DNA of 64,000 nucleotides from Polynucleobacter hallstattensis (lineage in GTDB: Bacteria; Pseudomonadota; Gammaproteobacteria; Burkholderiales; Burkholderiaceae): contig NZ_JACVPO010000001.1 of the NCBI RefSeq assembly GCF_018881835.1, positions 1,116,001-1,180,000 of the forward strand, written 5' to 3'. The translations under genes and the position numbers were made by a program. Shown in pieces: positions 49,463-56,921 of the stretch. Numbering within the stretch: position 1 is the first letter of the stretch; each line of letters starts with the position of its first letter. A model generated the notes under the pieces. It saw only the letters and a list, made by a program, of their open reading frames with translations, searched no databases and had not been told where the DNA came from.

Positions 49463-50305
49463 CTAATGCAGTTTAGTTTGGCTCTCTAGCGTGGCGATAT
49501 GCTCACGAATATCTGCCGCATCTTCTGCGCCAGGCATTTCGCCTAAGTAGTGATGTAGATCAGCTATCGCAGGTCTCACATATTCTAGTTGTGCAAAGAT
49601 CAAGCCACGATCACGAACCTCTTCAGCTGAGTCTGGCAACAAAATCACTAGCCGCTCTTGAATCCCCAGCAAACGTTCCCAGCGTTCATCTTCTGAATAA
49701 ATCATTTTGAGATTTCTCATAAAGCGCGAGAGAATTTCTCGAGAGCTAGAGGCTCGCAAGAAAATATTGAGTGGCAGGCTGAGCTCACCGCGATAGCCTT
49801 TGGCATCGAGATAGGGATCGAGCATTTCTTGTAATTGATTTTTGGAGAGGGATTCGCCATTCAACGGATCCATGATGATTTCGCCTTGTTGCAAAGAAAT
49901 ACGCATCATGAAGTGATTGGGAAAAGATACTCCGCGAATATTTAAACCAATTTGCTGTCCAAGCTCCATCATTAAGATGGCTAATGAGATGGGAATGCCG
50001 CGGCGACTCTCAATGATCTGGTGGAGGTAAGAATTCTCAGGCGCGTAGAAGTCATTCTGGTTTGGCCCAAAGCCTAACTCGTTATAAAAGAAATGTTTGA
50101 GCAACTGCAGGCGCTGAATCGGTGGTGTGTCCGGAGTAATACGCTGCTTGATTTTGTTGCCCCACTGATCGATCTGATCAAGTACGCCCTGAACATCGAG
50201 ATCTGGGTAGGCATGTTGTGCAACTGCCACCGCTGCCTCAGTTAGGGGGAAGTGCTCGTCTTCGGCTACGAGGGATGTGAAATAGTCGAGTTGTTGTGTA
50301 GGCAT
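49463..50305 (-). CDS. Transglutaminase-like SirB1-family protein
   Basis: A 280-aa cytosolic protein starting MPTQQLDYFTSLVAEDEH. The central transglutaminase-like fold has LKHFFYNELGFGPNQNDFY, YLHQIIESRRGIPISLAIL and VSFPNHFMMRI, the usual SirB1 N-domain blocks. Helical TPR-like repeats follow, with LIFAQLEYVRPAIADLHHYL. The family is widespread but its biochemical role is not settled. The reading frame is open to 50398, inside murJ, and I place the start at 50305, six bases after the murJ stop. It is therefore probably translated with murJ. Confidence 0.87.
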   Translation of the reverse strand: MPTQQLDYFTSLVAEDEHFPLTEAAVAVAQHAYPDLDVQGVLDQIDQWGNKIKQRITPDTPPIQRLQLLKHFFYNELGFGPNQNDFYAPENSYLHQIIESRRGIPISLAILMMELGQQIGLNIRGVSFPNHFMMRISLQQGEIIMDPLNGESLSKNQLQEMLDPYLDAKGYRGELSLPLNIFLRASSSREILSRFMRNLKMIYSEDERWERLLGIQERLVILLPDSAEEVRDRGLIFAQLEYVRPAIADLHHYLGEMPGAEDAADIREHIATLESQTKLH

Positions 50306-50310
50306 AAAGG

Positions 50311-51864
50311 CTATTTTGCATGACGCAGGAATTTTTGCCAGCGAATTCCAACAAGCCATAATGCTGCGAAATACACTGCTGCTGCAGCGGCTAACCAAGC
50401 AGCCAGTAAGCCCACTCGAATCCAGGGGCTAGATTGCAGTGCTATCCAATCATGTGCGGTGGCAGCGTAATACATCAGGAGCGCAAAAGGAATTAAGGCA
50501 AGCAATAGTTGCCCCAAATACTTTAACCATGCAGCGCTAGGTAGGGCTCCACGTCGATGCAGGCCAACCCACAGTAGTGCGGCATTTAAGCAGGCGCCAG
50601 CGCCAACCGATAGCGCAAGGCCGGCATGACCTAACCAAGGAACAAAAACTAAATTAGCTAATTGAGTTGCCACCAAGACCAGCAAACCAATCTTTACTGG
50701 TGTGCGAATATCTTGGCGGGAATAAAAGCCGGGAGCTAAGATCTTCACCAAAATAAGGCCAATTAGTCCAACACCATAGGCTGCTAGAGCACGCTGCGTC
50801 ATTAACACGTCTAAAGCGCTGAATTTACCGTAGTGATACAAAACTGCTGCTAGCGGTTCTCCAAAAATAAAGAGAGCGATCGCACATGGCGCTGCCAATA
50901 AAAAGGTGAGTTGCAACCCCCAAATTAACAGTTCACCCGCATGCACCAAATCATTTTTTGCGTTTGCTTTGCTCAAGCTCGGTAGCAAGACCGTTCCCAG
51001 CGCTACCCCCAAAAGGGCTGTTGGAAATTCCATGAGGCGATCAGCATAAGAGAGCCAAGATACGCTACCTGTTTGTAAACGAGAAGCAATATTGGTATTA
51101 ATGATGAGAGAAATCTGGGCGACCGAAACTGCAAACACAGCAGGCCCCATTAATTTCATGACACGACGTGCATCCGGATTTTTAAATGCCGCTGTAATTG
51201 CCCCGGGTAGCAGTCCTACTCTTGGAAGTAAGCCCAATTGAGCGAGGGCTGGAACTTGAATGGCTAGCTGTAATACGCCTCCTAAGAGCACGCCGATACT
51301 CAGAGCATAAATCGGCTGATCTAGGTGGGGTGCCAAAAAGATGGCACTACCGATTAGGGCTAAATTGAGTAAAACTGGAGTAAATGCTGGAATGGCAAAA
51401 CGGCCAAAGGTATTGAGGATCCCCGCAGAGAGGGAAACCATCGAAATAAGACCAATGTAAGGGAACATGATGCGGGTCATGACTACGCTTGCCTCATAGG
51501 CTTGGCCGCCCTCAAATCCCGTAGCAATCACCAGAATCAACAGAGGGGCGCCGATAACCCCCAGGACTACCGTTAGCAGTAGGGCCCAAAATAAGAGCGT
51601 GGCAACAGCATTTACGAGGATTTGGGACTGTTTTACATCCCCTTGACTGGAGATTTCTCCCAAAATGGGCACAAATGCTTGAGAAAAGGCCCCTTCAGCG
51701 AAGAGTCTACGTAGCAAATTGGGCAGTCTGAAGGCTACATTAAAGGCGTCAGTCCACTCAGAAGCTCCAAAACTACGGGCAATCAGGGTCTCCCGAAGTA
51801 GTCCAGTAATTCGGGAGAGCATGGTGAGGGAGCTGACCTTAGCGGCAGCTGAAAGCAGATTCAT
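50311..51864 (-). CDS. murJ: Lipid II flippase MurJ
   Basis: MATE/MOP-superfamily flippase that moves lipid II across the inner membrane for peptidoglycan synthesis. It begins NLLSAAAKVSSLTMLSRITG and RETLIARSFGAS, then shows about 14 hydrophobic helices over 517 aa, including NLLRRLFAEGAFSQAFVP (first motif with basic residues). The length and N-terminal motif separate it from O-antigen flippases. It is divergent from rpsT across 153 bp and followed by the transglutaminase-like gene. Confidence 0.95.
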   Translation of the reverse strand: MNLLSAAAKVSSLTMLSRITGLLRETLIARSFGASEWTDAFNVAFRLPNLLRRLFAEGAFSQAFVPILGEISSQGDVKQSQILVNAVATLLFWALLLTVVLGVIGAPLLILVIATGFEGGQAYEASVVMTRIMFPYIGLISMVSLSAGILNTFGRFAIPAFTPVLLNLALIGSAIFLAPHLDQPIYALSIGVLLGGVLQLAIQVPALAQLGLLPRVGLLPGAITAAFKNPDARRVMKLMGPAVFAVSVAQISLIINTNIASRLQTGSVSWLSYADRLMEFPTALLGVALGTVLLPSLSKANAKNDLVHAGELLIWGLQLTFLLAAPCAIALFIFGEPLAAVLYHYGKFSALDVLMTQRALAAYGVGLIGLILVKILAPGFYSRQDIRTPVKIGLLVLVATQLANLVFVPWLGHAGLALSVGAGACLNAALLWVGLHRRGALPSAAWLKYLGQLLLALIPFALLMYYAATAHDWIALQSSPWIRVGLLAAWLAAAAAVYFAALWLVGIRWQKFLRHAK

Positions 51865-52017
51865 AGGCTAATTTTCCCCTATTTATCAAGCGGCTGGGCT
51901 TTTTTAGTCCTTTAATGTAAAATCTTGGGTTTTGGTGAGTCAGCTTACAAATTTGGCGAACCCACACAGAATTTTAGTTAACCGTATTTTGTAATTTTTA
52001 TATAGCAAGGTTTAAAG

Positions 52018-52284
52018 ATGGCCAATACCGCACAAGCGCGTAAACGCGCACGGCAGGCAGTAAAACAGAATGAGCACAACTCTAGCTTGCGTTCAAAGCT
52101 TCGCACTTCCATCAAGGCAGTTCGCAAAGCAATTGAAACTGGCGACAAGGATGCTGCTGCTAAAGTATTCGCAGCAACTCAGTCCACAATCGACAAGATT
52201 GCCGACAAAAAGATTGCTCACAAAAATACTGCATCACGTCAGAAGTCACGTTTGTCTGCAGCTATTAAGGCGATGGCAGCGTAA
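52018..52284 (+). CDS. rpsT: 30S ribosomal protein S20
   Basis: Primary 16S rRNA-binding protein of the small subunit. The 88-aa sequence starts [20 protein letters not shown], as in S20 of beta-proteobacteria, and ends [13 protein letters not shown]. It is strongly basic and helical. AAGG lies eight bases before the ATG. A 153-bp leader region precedes it; TAAAAT at 51918-51923 is a possible -10 but lacks a good -35. A terminator follows 46 bp after the stop. Confidence 0.98.
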   Translation: MANTAQARKRARQAVKQNEHNSSLRSKLRTSIKAVRKAIETGDKDAAAKVFAATQSTIDKIADKKIAHKNTASRQKSRLSAAIKAMAA

Positions 52285-52329
52285 GACTTTTATAGATTTA
52301 GGCAGACTCTAAAGTAATTTAGGTCTAAG

Positions 52330-52356
52330 CCCGCTCCTTATCAGAGCGGGTTTTTG
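52330..52356 (+). terminator. Terminator of rpsT
   Basis: Stem CCCGCTC / GAGCGGG with a 7-nt loop followed by TTTTTG TTTT. It lies in the gap to the convergent DUF3579 gene. Confidence 0.88.
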
Positions 52357-52359
52357 TTT

Positions 52360-52674
52360 TTAGGGCTGGGATCGCGGTTTCGGTTCGAATTCGCAGGCTT
52401 CTTCGATTGGCAGGCAATTGTCTTTGGCAAAGTTGATGACAAAGTCGAGCGCTCTCGGATCGAGGTCTCTTAGTCTGGTATCAATAACAACGCAGGTTAC
52501 TTTTGCAATAACCACTGGTCTGGCATAAGGTGAGTAAGTAAAGCGGGGATCACCAGCATCGCCTGGTGGGCGAAAAGTGGCCATTACCCCGCAAAGACGT
52601 TCGGCCCAGTCGCTAGGTCGAAAAGGTTTGCCAGAGGTTGTAATGCCTTGAATGAAAAGCTTTTTGTGGTTCAA
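52360..52674 (-). CDS. DUF3579-family protein
   Basis: A 104-aa soluble protein that I match to DUF3579, a small family largely confined to beta-proteobacteria and without an assigned function. It begins MNHKKLFIQGITTSGKPFRP and contains SDWAERLCGVMATFRPPG and YSPYARPVVI, the conserved blocks, then IDTRLRDLDPRALDFVINFA and a charged C-terminus. No membrane helix, signal peptide or metal motif is visible. It stands next to rpsT and argF; rpsT-side adjacency appears conserved in relatives, from memory. Confidence 0.75.
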   Translation of the reverse strand: MNHKKLFIQGITTSGKPFRPSDWAERLCGVMATFRPPGDAGDPRFTYSPYARPVVIAKVTCVVIDTRLRDLDPRALDFVINFAKDNCLPIEEACEFEPKPRSQP

Positions 52675-52722
52675 GTTGGCGTAGAAATCGTAGTAAGGAA
52701 TCGGTGTTACTTAGACCTTAGC

Positions 52723-52751
52723 TTAACAGTCTGCGAAGGCCCTAGGATAAC
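52723..52751 (+). promoter_or_regulatory. Candidate sigma-70 promoter of argF
   Basis: TTAACA at 52723-52728 and GATAAC at 52746-52751, 17 bp apart. The start would fall about 20 bp before the ATG at 52778. Confidence 0.35.
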
Positions 52752-52777
52752 TTTAGGAACTATTTTCGTGCAGTTCG

Positions 52778-53773
52778 ATGCCCCAAACAATAATGCAAGC
52801 TAAAACTCTAGTAGAAAGCTCAAAAATGACATCTTTGGCAAAGCCCCAAGTGCCCGGCCAGGTTAAGCATTACTTGCAGTTTGCCGACCTGACGCGTAAA
52901 GAATATGACTATCTCCTCAAGCGCTCTGCTTGGCTTAAGACGAAGTTCAAAAGTTACGAGACTTGGCACCCCTTGCACGATCGCACTCTAGCAATGATTT
53001 TTGAGAAGCATTCAACTCGTACCCGCCTTTCTTTTGAGGCGGGCATACACCAGCTTGGTGGTCATGCTGTATACCTCAATACCCGAGATACCCAGTTAGG
53101 TCGTGGCGAGCCTGTGGAGGATGCTGCGCAGGTGATTTCCAGGATGACGGACATCATCATGATCCGTACTTTTGGCCAAGAGATTATTGAGCGCTTTGCC
53201 GCTAATTCTCGAGTGCCTGTGATCAACGGCCTTACAAACGAATACCATCCTTGCCAAGTCTTGGCCGATATCTTTACTTTTGTAGAGGCCCGCGGTGCCA
53301 TCCAAGGGAAAACAGTTGCTTGGGTAGGTGATGCCAACAACATGGCCTATACCTGGATTCAGGCGGCAGAATGTTTGGATTTTCAAATTCGCTTCTCCGC
53401 CCCTAGTGGATATCAGCTGGATAGTTCCAGATTGACCGAGAGGGCTTTAAAGCATCTGACGATTTGCGCTGATCCAAAGGATGCTTGTAAAGGTGCCGAT
53501 TTAGTCACCACTGATGTGTGGACTAGCATGGGCTACGAAGATGAAAATACTTCTCGTATGACTGCTTTTAAAGACTGGATGGTCGATGAAGAGCTAATGG
53601 CCTTAGCAAAACCAGAGGCTTTGTTCATGCATTGCTTGCCGGCGCATCGTGGTGAAGAGGTTTCTGCAGAAGTGATTGATGGCCCTCAAAGCATCGTTTG
53701 GGAAGAGGCCGAAAACCGTTTGCATGTTCAAAAGGCCTTAATGGAGTACTTACTCTGTGGCCGTTTGGATTAA
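52778..53773 (+). CDS. argF: Ornithine carbamoyltransferase
   Basis: Joins ornithine and carbamoyl phosphate to citrulline. The carbamoyl-phosphate loop STRTRLSFEAG, the HPCQVLAD segment and the ornithine-binding HCLPAHRGEEV are all present. From ATG 52778 it is 331 aa, about 20 longer than usual. The family fold begins at HYLQFADLTRKEYDYLL, so starts at 52793 or 52826 (MTSLAKPQ) are as likely; none has a good Shine-Dalgarno sequence. argG follows 58 bp downstream and uses its product. Confidence 0.95.
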   Translation: MPQTIMQAKTLVESSKMTSLAKPQVPGQVKHYLQFADLTRKEYDYLLKRSAWLKTKFKSYETWHPLHDRTLAMIFEKHSTRTRLSFEAGIHQLGGHAVYLNTRDTQLGRGEPVEDAAQVISRMTDIIMIRTFGQEIIERFAANSRVPVINGLTNEYHPCQVLADIFTFVEARGAIQGKTVAWVGDANNMAYTWIQAAECLDFQIRFSAPSGYQLDSSRLTERALKHLTICADPKDACKGADLVTTDVWTSMGYEDENTSRMTAFKDWMVDEELMALAKPEALFMHCLPAHRGEEVSAEVIDGPQSIVWEEAENRLHVQKALMEYLLCGRLD

Positions 53774-53831
53774 TTGTTTAAGTAATTTATCTTGGTTCTT
53801 TATTGATTCATTTTTTGATTGAATAGAAATT

Positions 53832-55061
53832 ATGTCTGATATTAAAAAAGTAGTTTTAGCGTATTCCGGCGGTCTTGATACCAGTGTGATTCTCAAATGG
53901 CTTCAAGATACCTATCAATGTGAGATCGTTACTTTCACAGCTGACTTAGGTCAGGGTGAAGAGTTGGAGCCGGCACGCGCCAAAGCGCTGCAGTTTGGCA
54001 TCAAGCCAGAAAATATCTTTATCGACGACTTGCGTGAAGAGTTTGTACGTGACTTTGTGTTTCCCATGTTCCGCGCCAATACGATTTACGAAGGCGAGTA
54101 CCTTTTGGGTACCTCCATCGCGCGTCCGTTGATTGCTAAGCGTCAAATTGAAATTGCTCGCGCGACTGGTGCGGACTCTGTATCGCATGGCGCCACTGGT
54201 AAAGGTAATGACCAAGTACGTTTTGAGTTGGGCTATTACGCCCTTGAGCCAGGAATTAAAGTAATTGCACCATGGCGCGAGTGGGATTTACTCTCTCGTG
54301 AAAAACTCATGGCCTATGCAGAAAAGCATGGCATCCCAGTAGAGATGAAGCATAAGCAAGGTGGCTCACCATATTCTATGGATGCCAACTTATTGCACAT
54401 CAGTTATGAAGGCCGTCATCTCGAAAACCCGAATGCTGAAGCAGAAGAATCTATGTGGCGTTGGACGGTATCTCCTGAAAAAGCTCCAGATGCCCCAGAA
54501 ATTATTGAAATTGAATTCCGTTCCGGTGATCCGGTGGCAATTAATGGCAAAGCCTATAAGCCACATGAGTTATTAGCTGAACTCAATCGCATCGGCGGCA
54601 TGCATGGCATTGGTCGTCTTGACTTGGTTGAGAACCGCTTTGTAGGTATGAAGAGCCGTGGCTGCTATGAAACCCCTGGCGGCACTATCTTGTTAAAAGC
54701 GCACCGCGGTATTGAGAGTATTACTTTAGACCGTGAAGTAGCTCACCTCAAGGATGACCTGATGCCACGTTACGCAAGCCTGATCTATAACGGCCTGTGG
54801 TGGGCGCCAGAGCGTCTGGCTCTGCAAACCTTAATCGATCACACGCAACAAATGGTGAACGGTGTTGTGCGTCTGAAGCTCTACAAAGGATCTGTCTCTG
54901 TGATCTCGCGCGATTCAGCGAATACTTTGTTTGATCAGACTATCGCCACCTTTGATGATGATGGCGGTGCGTATAACCAGGCCGATGCGGGTGGATTTAT
55001 TAAGCTTAATGCTTTGCGTATGCGGATTGCTGAAACTGCAAGACGTAAGCGTGCTAAATAA
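53832..55061 (+). CDS. argG: Argininosuccinate synthase
   Basis: Joins citrulline and aspartate with ATP, the penultimate step of arginine synthesis. The pyrophosphate-binding loop [15 protein letters not shown] is near residues 10-24. Other segments are [36 protein letters not shown] and [19 protein letters not shown]. It is 409 aa, the short type-I form of the enzyme. It comes after argF in the same direction and before ppnP. Confidence 0.97.
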   Translation: MSDIKKVVLAYSGGLDTSVILKWLQDTYQCEIVTFTADLGQGEELEPARAKALQFGIKPENIFIDDLREEFVRDFVFPMFRANTIYEGEYLLGTSIARPLIAKRQIEIARATGADSVSHGATGKGNDQVRFELGYYALEPGIKVIAPWREWDLLSREKLMAYAEKHGIPVEMKHKQGGSPYSMDANLLHISYEGRHLENPNAEAEESMWRWTVSPEKAPDAPEIIEIEFRSGDPVAINGKAYKPHELLAELNRIGGMHGIGRLDLVENRFVGMKSRGCYETPGGTILLKAHRGIESITLDREVAHLKDDLMPRYASLIYNGLWWAPERLALQTLIDHTQQMVNGVVRLKLYKGSVSVISRDSANTLFDQTIATFDDDGGAYNQADAGGFIKLNALRMRIAETARRKRAK

Positions 55062-55101
55062 TTCAGATAAAACAACCAACTAGTAATTCAGATTAGAAAG
55101 A

Positions 55102-55413
55102 ATGAAGATGCAATTTGATCAAGTTTCTGTAGGCAAAAAAGCCAATGTATTTTTCGATGGTAAGTGCGTATCTCATACCGTGACTTTGCCAAACGGCGTT
55201 CGTAAATCTGTTGGCGTTGTATTGCCAAGTACTTTACGTTTTGACCTCAGCACTAAAGAAATCATGGAAGTGGTTGACGGTAATGCGTTTGTCAGTATTA
55301 ACGGCGCCCCAGAAGTCGAGTTCAAGGCGGGCCAAAGCTGGGAAGTAGCAAAAGGGGGTTATTTCATCATTCGTGCCGAATCTCCAGTGCACTATGTTTG
55401 TCACTTTGAATAA
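55102..55413 (+). CDS. ppnP: Pyrimidine/purine nucleoside phosphorylase PpnP
   Basis: A 103-aa single-domain cupin (formerly DUF1255/YaiE) that in E. coli phosphorolyses several nucleosides. Characteristic segments: ANVFFDGKCVSHTVTLPNG, VGVVLPSTLRFDLSTKEIME and SWEVAKGGYFIIRAESPVHY, ending CHFE. It lies 40 bp after argG and before a strong terminator, so it is probably co-transcribed with argG. The metabolic link is not obvious. Confidence 0.93.
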   Translation: MKMQFDQVSVGKKANVFFDGKCVSHTVTLPNGVRKSVGVVLPSTLRFDLSTKEIMEVVDGNAFVSINGAPEVEFKAGQSWEVAKGGYFIIRAESPVHYVCHFE

Positions 55414-55456
55414 GTAGGCTGATAAGCAAGATGTTAATGCTGCTTGCGCCCAAAAT

Positions 55457-55486
55457 AAAACGCAGACCTGAGTCTGCGTTTTTTGT
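55457..55486. terminator. Bidirectional terminator between ppnP and the DUF192 gene
   Basis: Perfect 11-bp stem AAAACGCAGAC / GTCTGCGTTTT with loop CTGA. T tracts follow on both strands, so it serves ppnP (+) and the convergent DUF192 gene (-). Confidence 0.9.
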
Positions 55487-55507
55487 TTTATGGCTAGGAT
55501 CACCCTC

Positions 55508-55963
55508 TTATTTTTTAGGAAGCCCTTGAATGACTGTGCCAGGCACGATGACTCTCTCGGAGAACCACTGCTTATTCATCTCAAGTGCATAACGTACTGC
55601 TGCCTTAGGACAGTGGTTGTTAGTAGTTTCCGCTTGCATCTCTTCGATATTCACAATCTTGCCATCATCAGCAATGAAGGCAATCGATAGGGGAATCTTT
55701 GTGTTGTTCATCCAGAAGCAATGCCCTGCTTTTTGCTCGAAGATAAAAAGCATGCCAGAGTTCGTGGGCATGCTGGTGCGATTCATGAGTCCAACCTCAC
55801 GCGCTTTAGGTGTATCAGCTAACTCTGCCTGAATGCGATAGATCCCAGTTTTGAGCTCAATCATTGGCAAGCCAACATTCTGCTGGGCAAACGCGGTGCT
55901 TAAAAAGATCCCAGCAATCGCTGCAAGTGAAAAGATCAATTTTTTGATATTGGGTGAGCGCAT
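55508..55963 (-). CDS. DUF192-family exported protein
   Basis: A 151-aa protein starting MRSPNIKKLIFSLAAIAGIF, a clear signal peptide with likely cleavage after AFA. The DUF192 domain follows: IQAELADTPKAREVGLMNRT, GMLFIFEQKAGHCFWMNNTK, IPLSIAFIADDGKIV and the C-terminal ALEMNKQWF with GTVIQG. The family is small, often exported, and has no agreed function. The frame is open to 56053, but the signal peptide fixes the start at 55963. Confidence 0.86.
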   Translation of the reverse strand: MRSPNIKKLIFSLAAIAGIFLSTAFAQQNVGLPMIELKTGIYRIQAELADTPKAREVGLMNRTSMPTNSGMLFIFEQKAGHCFWMNNTKIPLSIAFIADDGKIVNIEEMQAETTNNHCPKAAVRYALEMNKQWFSERVIVPGTVIQGLPKK

Positions 55964-56038
55964 AGTGTTTTGATTGGTGGGTGTGAGTGAAGCTAATTTT
56001 AAGGCAGGGCTAGTAAGACAAGAAAATGTAGGCGAAAA

Positions 56039-56065
56039 AAAACCCAGGAACAAGTCCTGGGTTTT
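56039..56065 (-). terminator. Terminator of the csp gene
   Basis: Stem AAAACCCAGGA / TCCTGGGTTTT with loop ACAAG. On the minus strand eight T follow. It lies about 20 bp past the csp stop. Confidence 0.88.
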
Positions 56066-56084
56066 AGTAATGATCTAAAGCAGA

Positions 56085-56288
56085 TTAAGCTGCTTGGATA
56101 TTAGTAGCTTGTTTGCCCTTAGGACCTTGGGTAATATCAAACGTTACCTTTTGGTTTTCCTTGAGTGTTTTAAACCCAGGCATTGTGATTGCGCTGAAAT
56201 GCGCAAACAACTCTTCTTCACCATCATCAGGTTTGATAAAGCCAAAACCTTTTGCATCATTGAACCACTTAACAATTCCGGTCGCCAT
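56085..56288 (-). CDS. csp: Cold-shock protein (CspA family)
   Basis: A 67-aa single cold-shock domain that binds single-stranded nucleic acid. RNP1 is KGFGFI and RNP2 is LFAHFSAI, the variant usual in beta-proteobacteria. [11 protein letters not shown] near the end is typical. GGAG lies seven bases before the ATG. Its promoter, about 110 bp upstream, predicts a leader of about 100 nt, consistent with the long structured leaders of cold-inducible csp mRNAs; cold induction here is inference. Confidence 0.96.
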   Translation of the reverse strand: MATGIVKWFNDAKGFGFIKPDDGEEELFAHFSAITMPGFKTLKENQKVTFDITQGPKGKQATNIQAA

Positions 56289-56398
56289 GCGAACTCCATT
56301 ACATAAACTTAAAACAACCGTGATGAGGGTGAATACTTTTTAATCAGTCTCGCTCTACAACACGCCTAAATAGGACTTCAAATGAAGCCTACCCCCTG

Positions 56399-56427
56399 AT
56401 TGTTTGCCCTTTATGGTGGGGTGTCAA
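56399..56427 (-). promoter_or_regulatory. Sigma-70 promoter of csp
   Basis: On the minus strand a perfect -35 TTGACA (56427-56422), a 17-bp spacer and AACAAT (56404-56399). Transcription would begin near 56392, about 100 nt before the csp ATG. Confidence 0.65.
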
Positions 56428-56469
56428 GGGGGTGGGTAAATATAGTTACTATTTAACCCCCCTTTTTTT
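56428..56469 (+). other. Terminator-like hairpin with no upstream gene
   Basis: On the plus strand GGGTAAATA (56434-56442) pairs with TATTTAACCC (56450-56459), one bulged A; outer G-C pairs extend it, and seven T follow at 56463-56469. No plus-strand gene precedes it, because csp is on the other strand. It lies about 105 bp before clpS. Confidence 0.65.
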
Positions 56470-56560
56470 ATCGAAAAACGCCCCAATATAGTGTTTAAGG
56501 CACTTTCTGGATGGTTTTTATGCAACAAAGCTGCCGAATCCTAATTTTCACATCTGTGTT

Positions 56561-56566
56561 TAGAAT
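56561..56566 (+). promoter_or_regulatory. Candidate -10 box of clpS
   Basis: TAGAAT ends seven bases before the likely clpS ATG at 56574. No good -35 is present at the right distance, so this is tentative. Confidence 0.3.
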
Positions 56567-56573
56567 GTTTCAT

Positions 56574-56921
56574 ATGAGTCGTACAACGAAAAATCCAACG
56601 GTTGGCAATCCAAACAACCCCCACATTGAGGACACCATTCTTCTCGAAAAGCAGGCCGAGAAATTAAAGTCGCCTTCGATGTATAAAGTTTTACTATTAA
56701 ATGACGATTACACGCCAATGGAATTTGTGGTGATGGTCATTCAGGAGTATTTTAATAAGGATCATGAGACGGCTACACGGATCATGTTGCAGGTTCATTT
56801 GGTTGGTAAAGGTATTTGCGGTTTATTTACACGTGATGTTGCAGCAACAAAAGTGCATCAAGTTATCGAGCTCTCCCGCGAAGCGGGTCACCCACTACAG
56901 TGCACTATGGAGGAAGCATGA
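56574..56921 (+). CDS. clpS: ATP-dependent Clp protease adapter ClpS
   Basis: N-end-rule adapter that hands substrates with Leu, Phe, Trp or Tyr termini to ClpA. The core [17 protein letters not shown], with the Asp-Asp pair of the peptide pocket, and the ClpA-contact helix HEAT-like [13 protein letters not shown] are visible. The long N-terminal arm (about 35 residues) is normal. I start it at ATG 56574 (MSRTTKNPT, 115 aa); ATG 56565 and 56511 are in frame but unlikely. Its TGA overlaps the clpA ATG as ATGA. Confidence 0.93.
   Translation: MSRTTKNPTVGNPNNPHIEDTILLEKQAEKLKSPSMYKVLLLNDDYTPMEFVVMVIQEYFNKDHETATRIMLQVHLVGKGICGLFTRDVAATKVHQVIELSREAGHPLQCTMEEA

Noticed and set aside
52378..52396. 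GGTTCGAATTC, resembling a tRNA T-arm
   Set aside because: It lies inside the DUF3579 coding region and no cloverleaf can be built around it.
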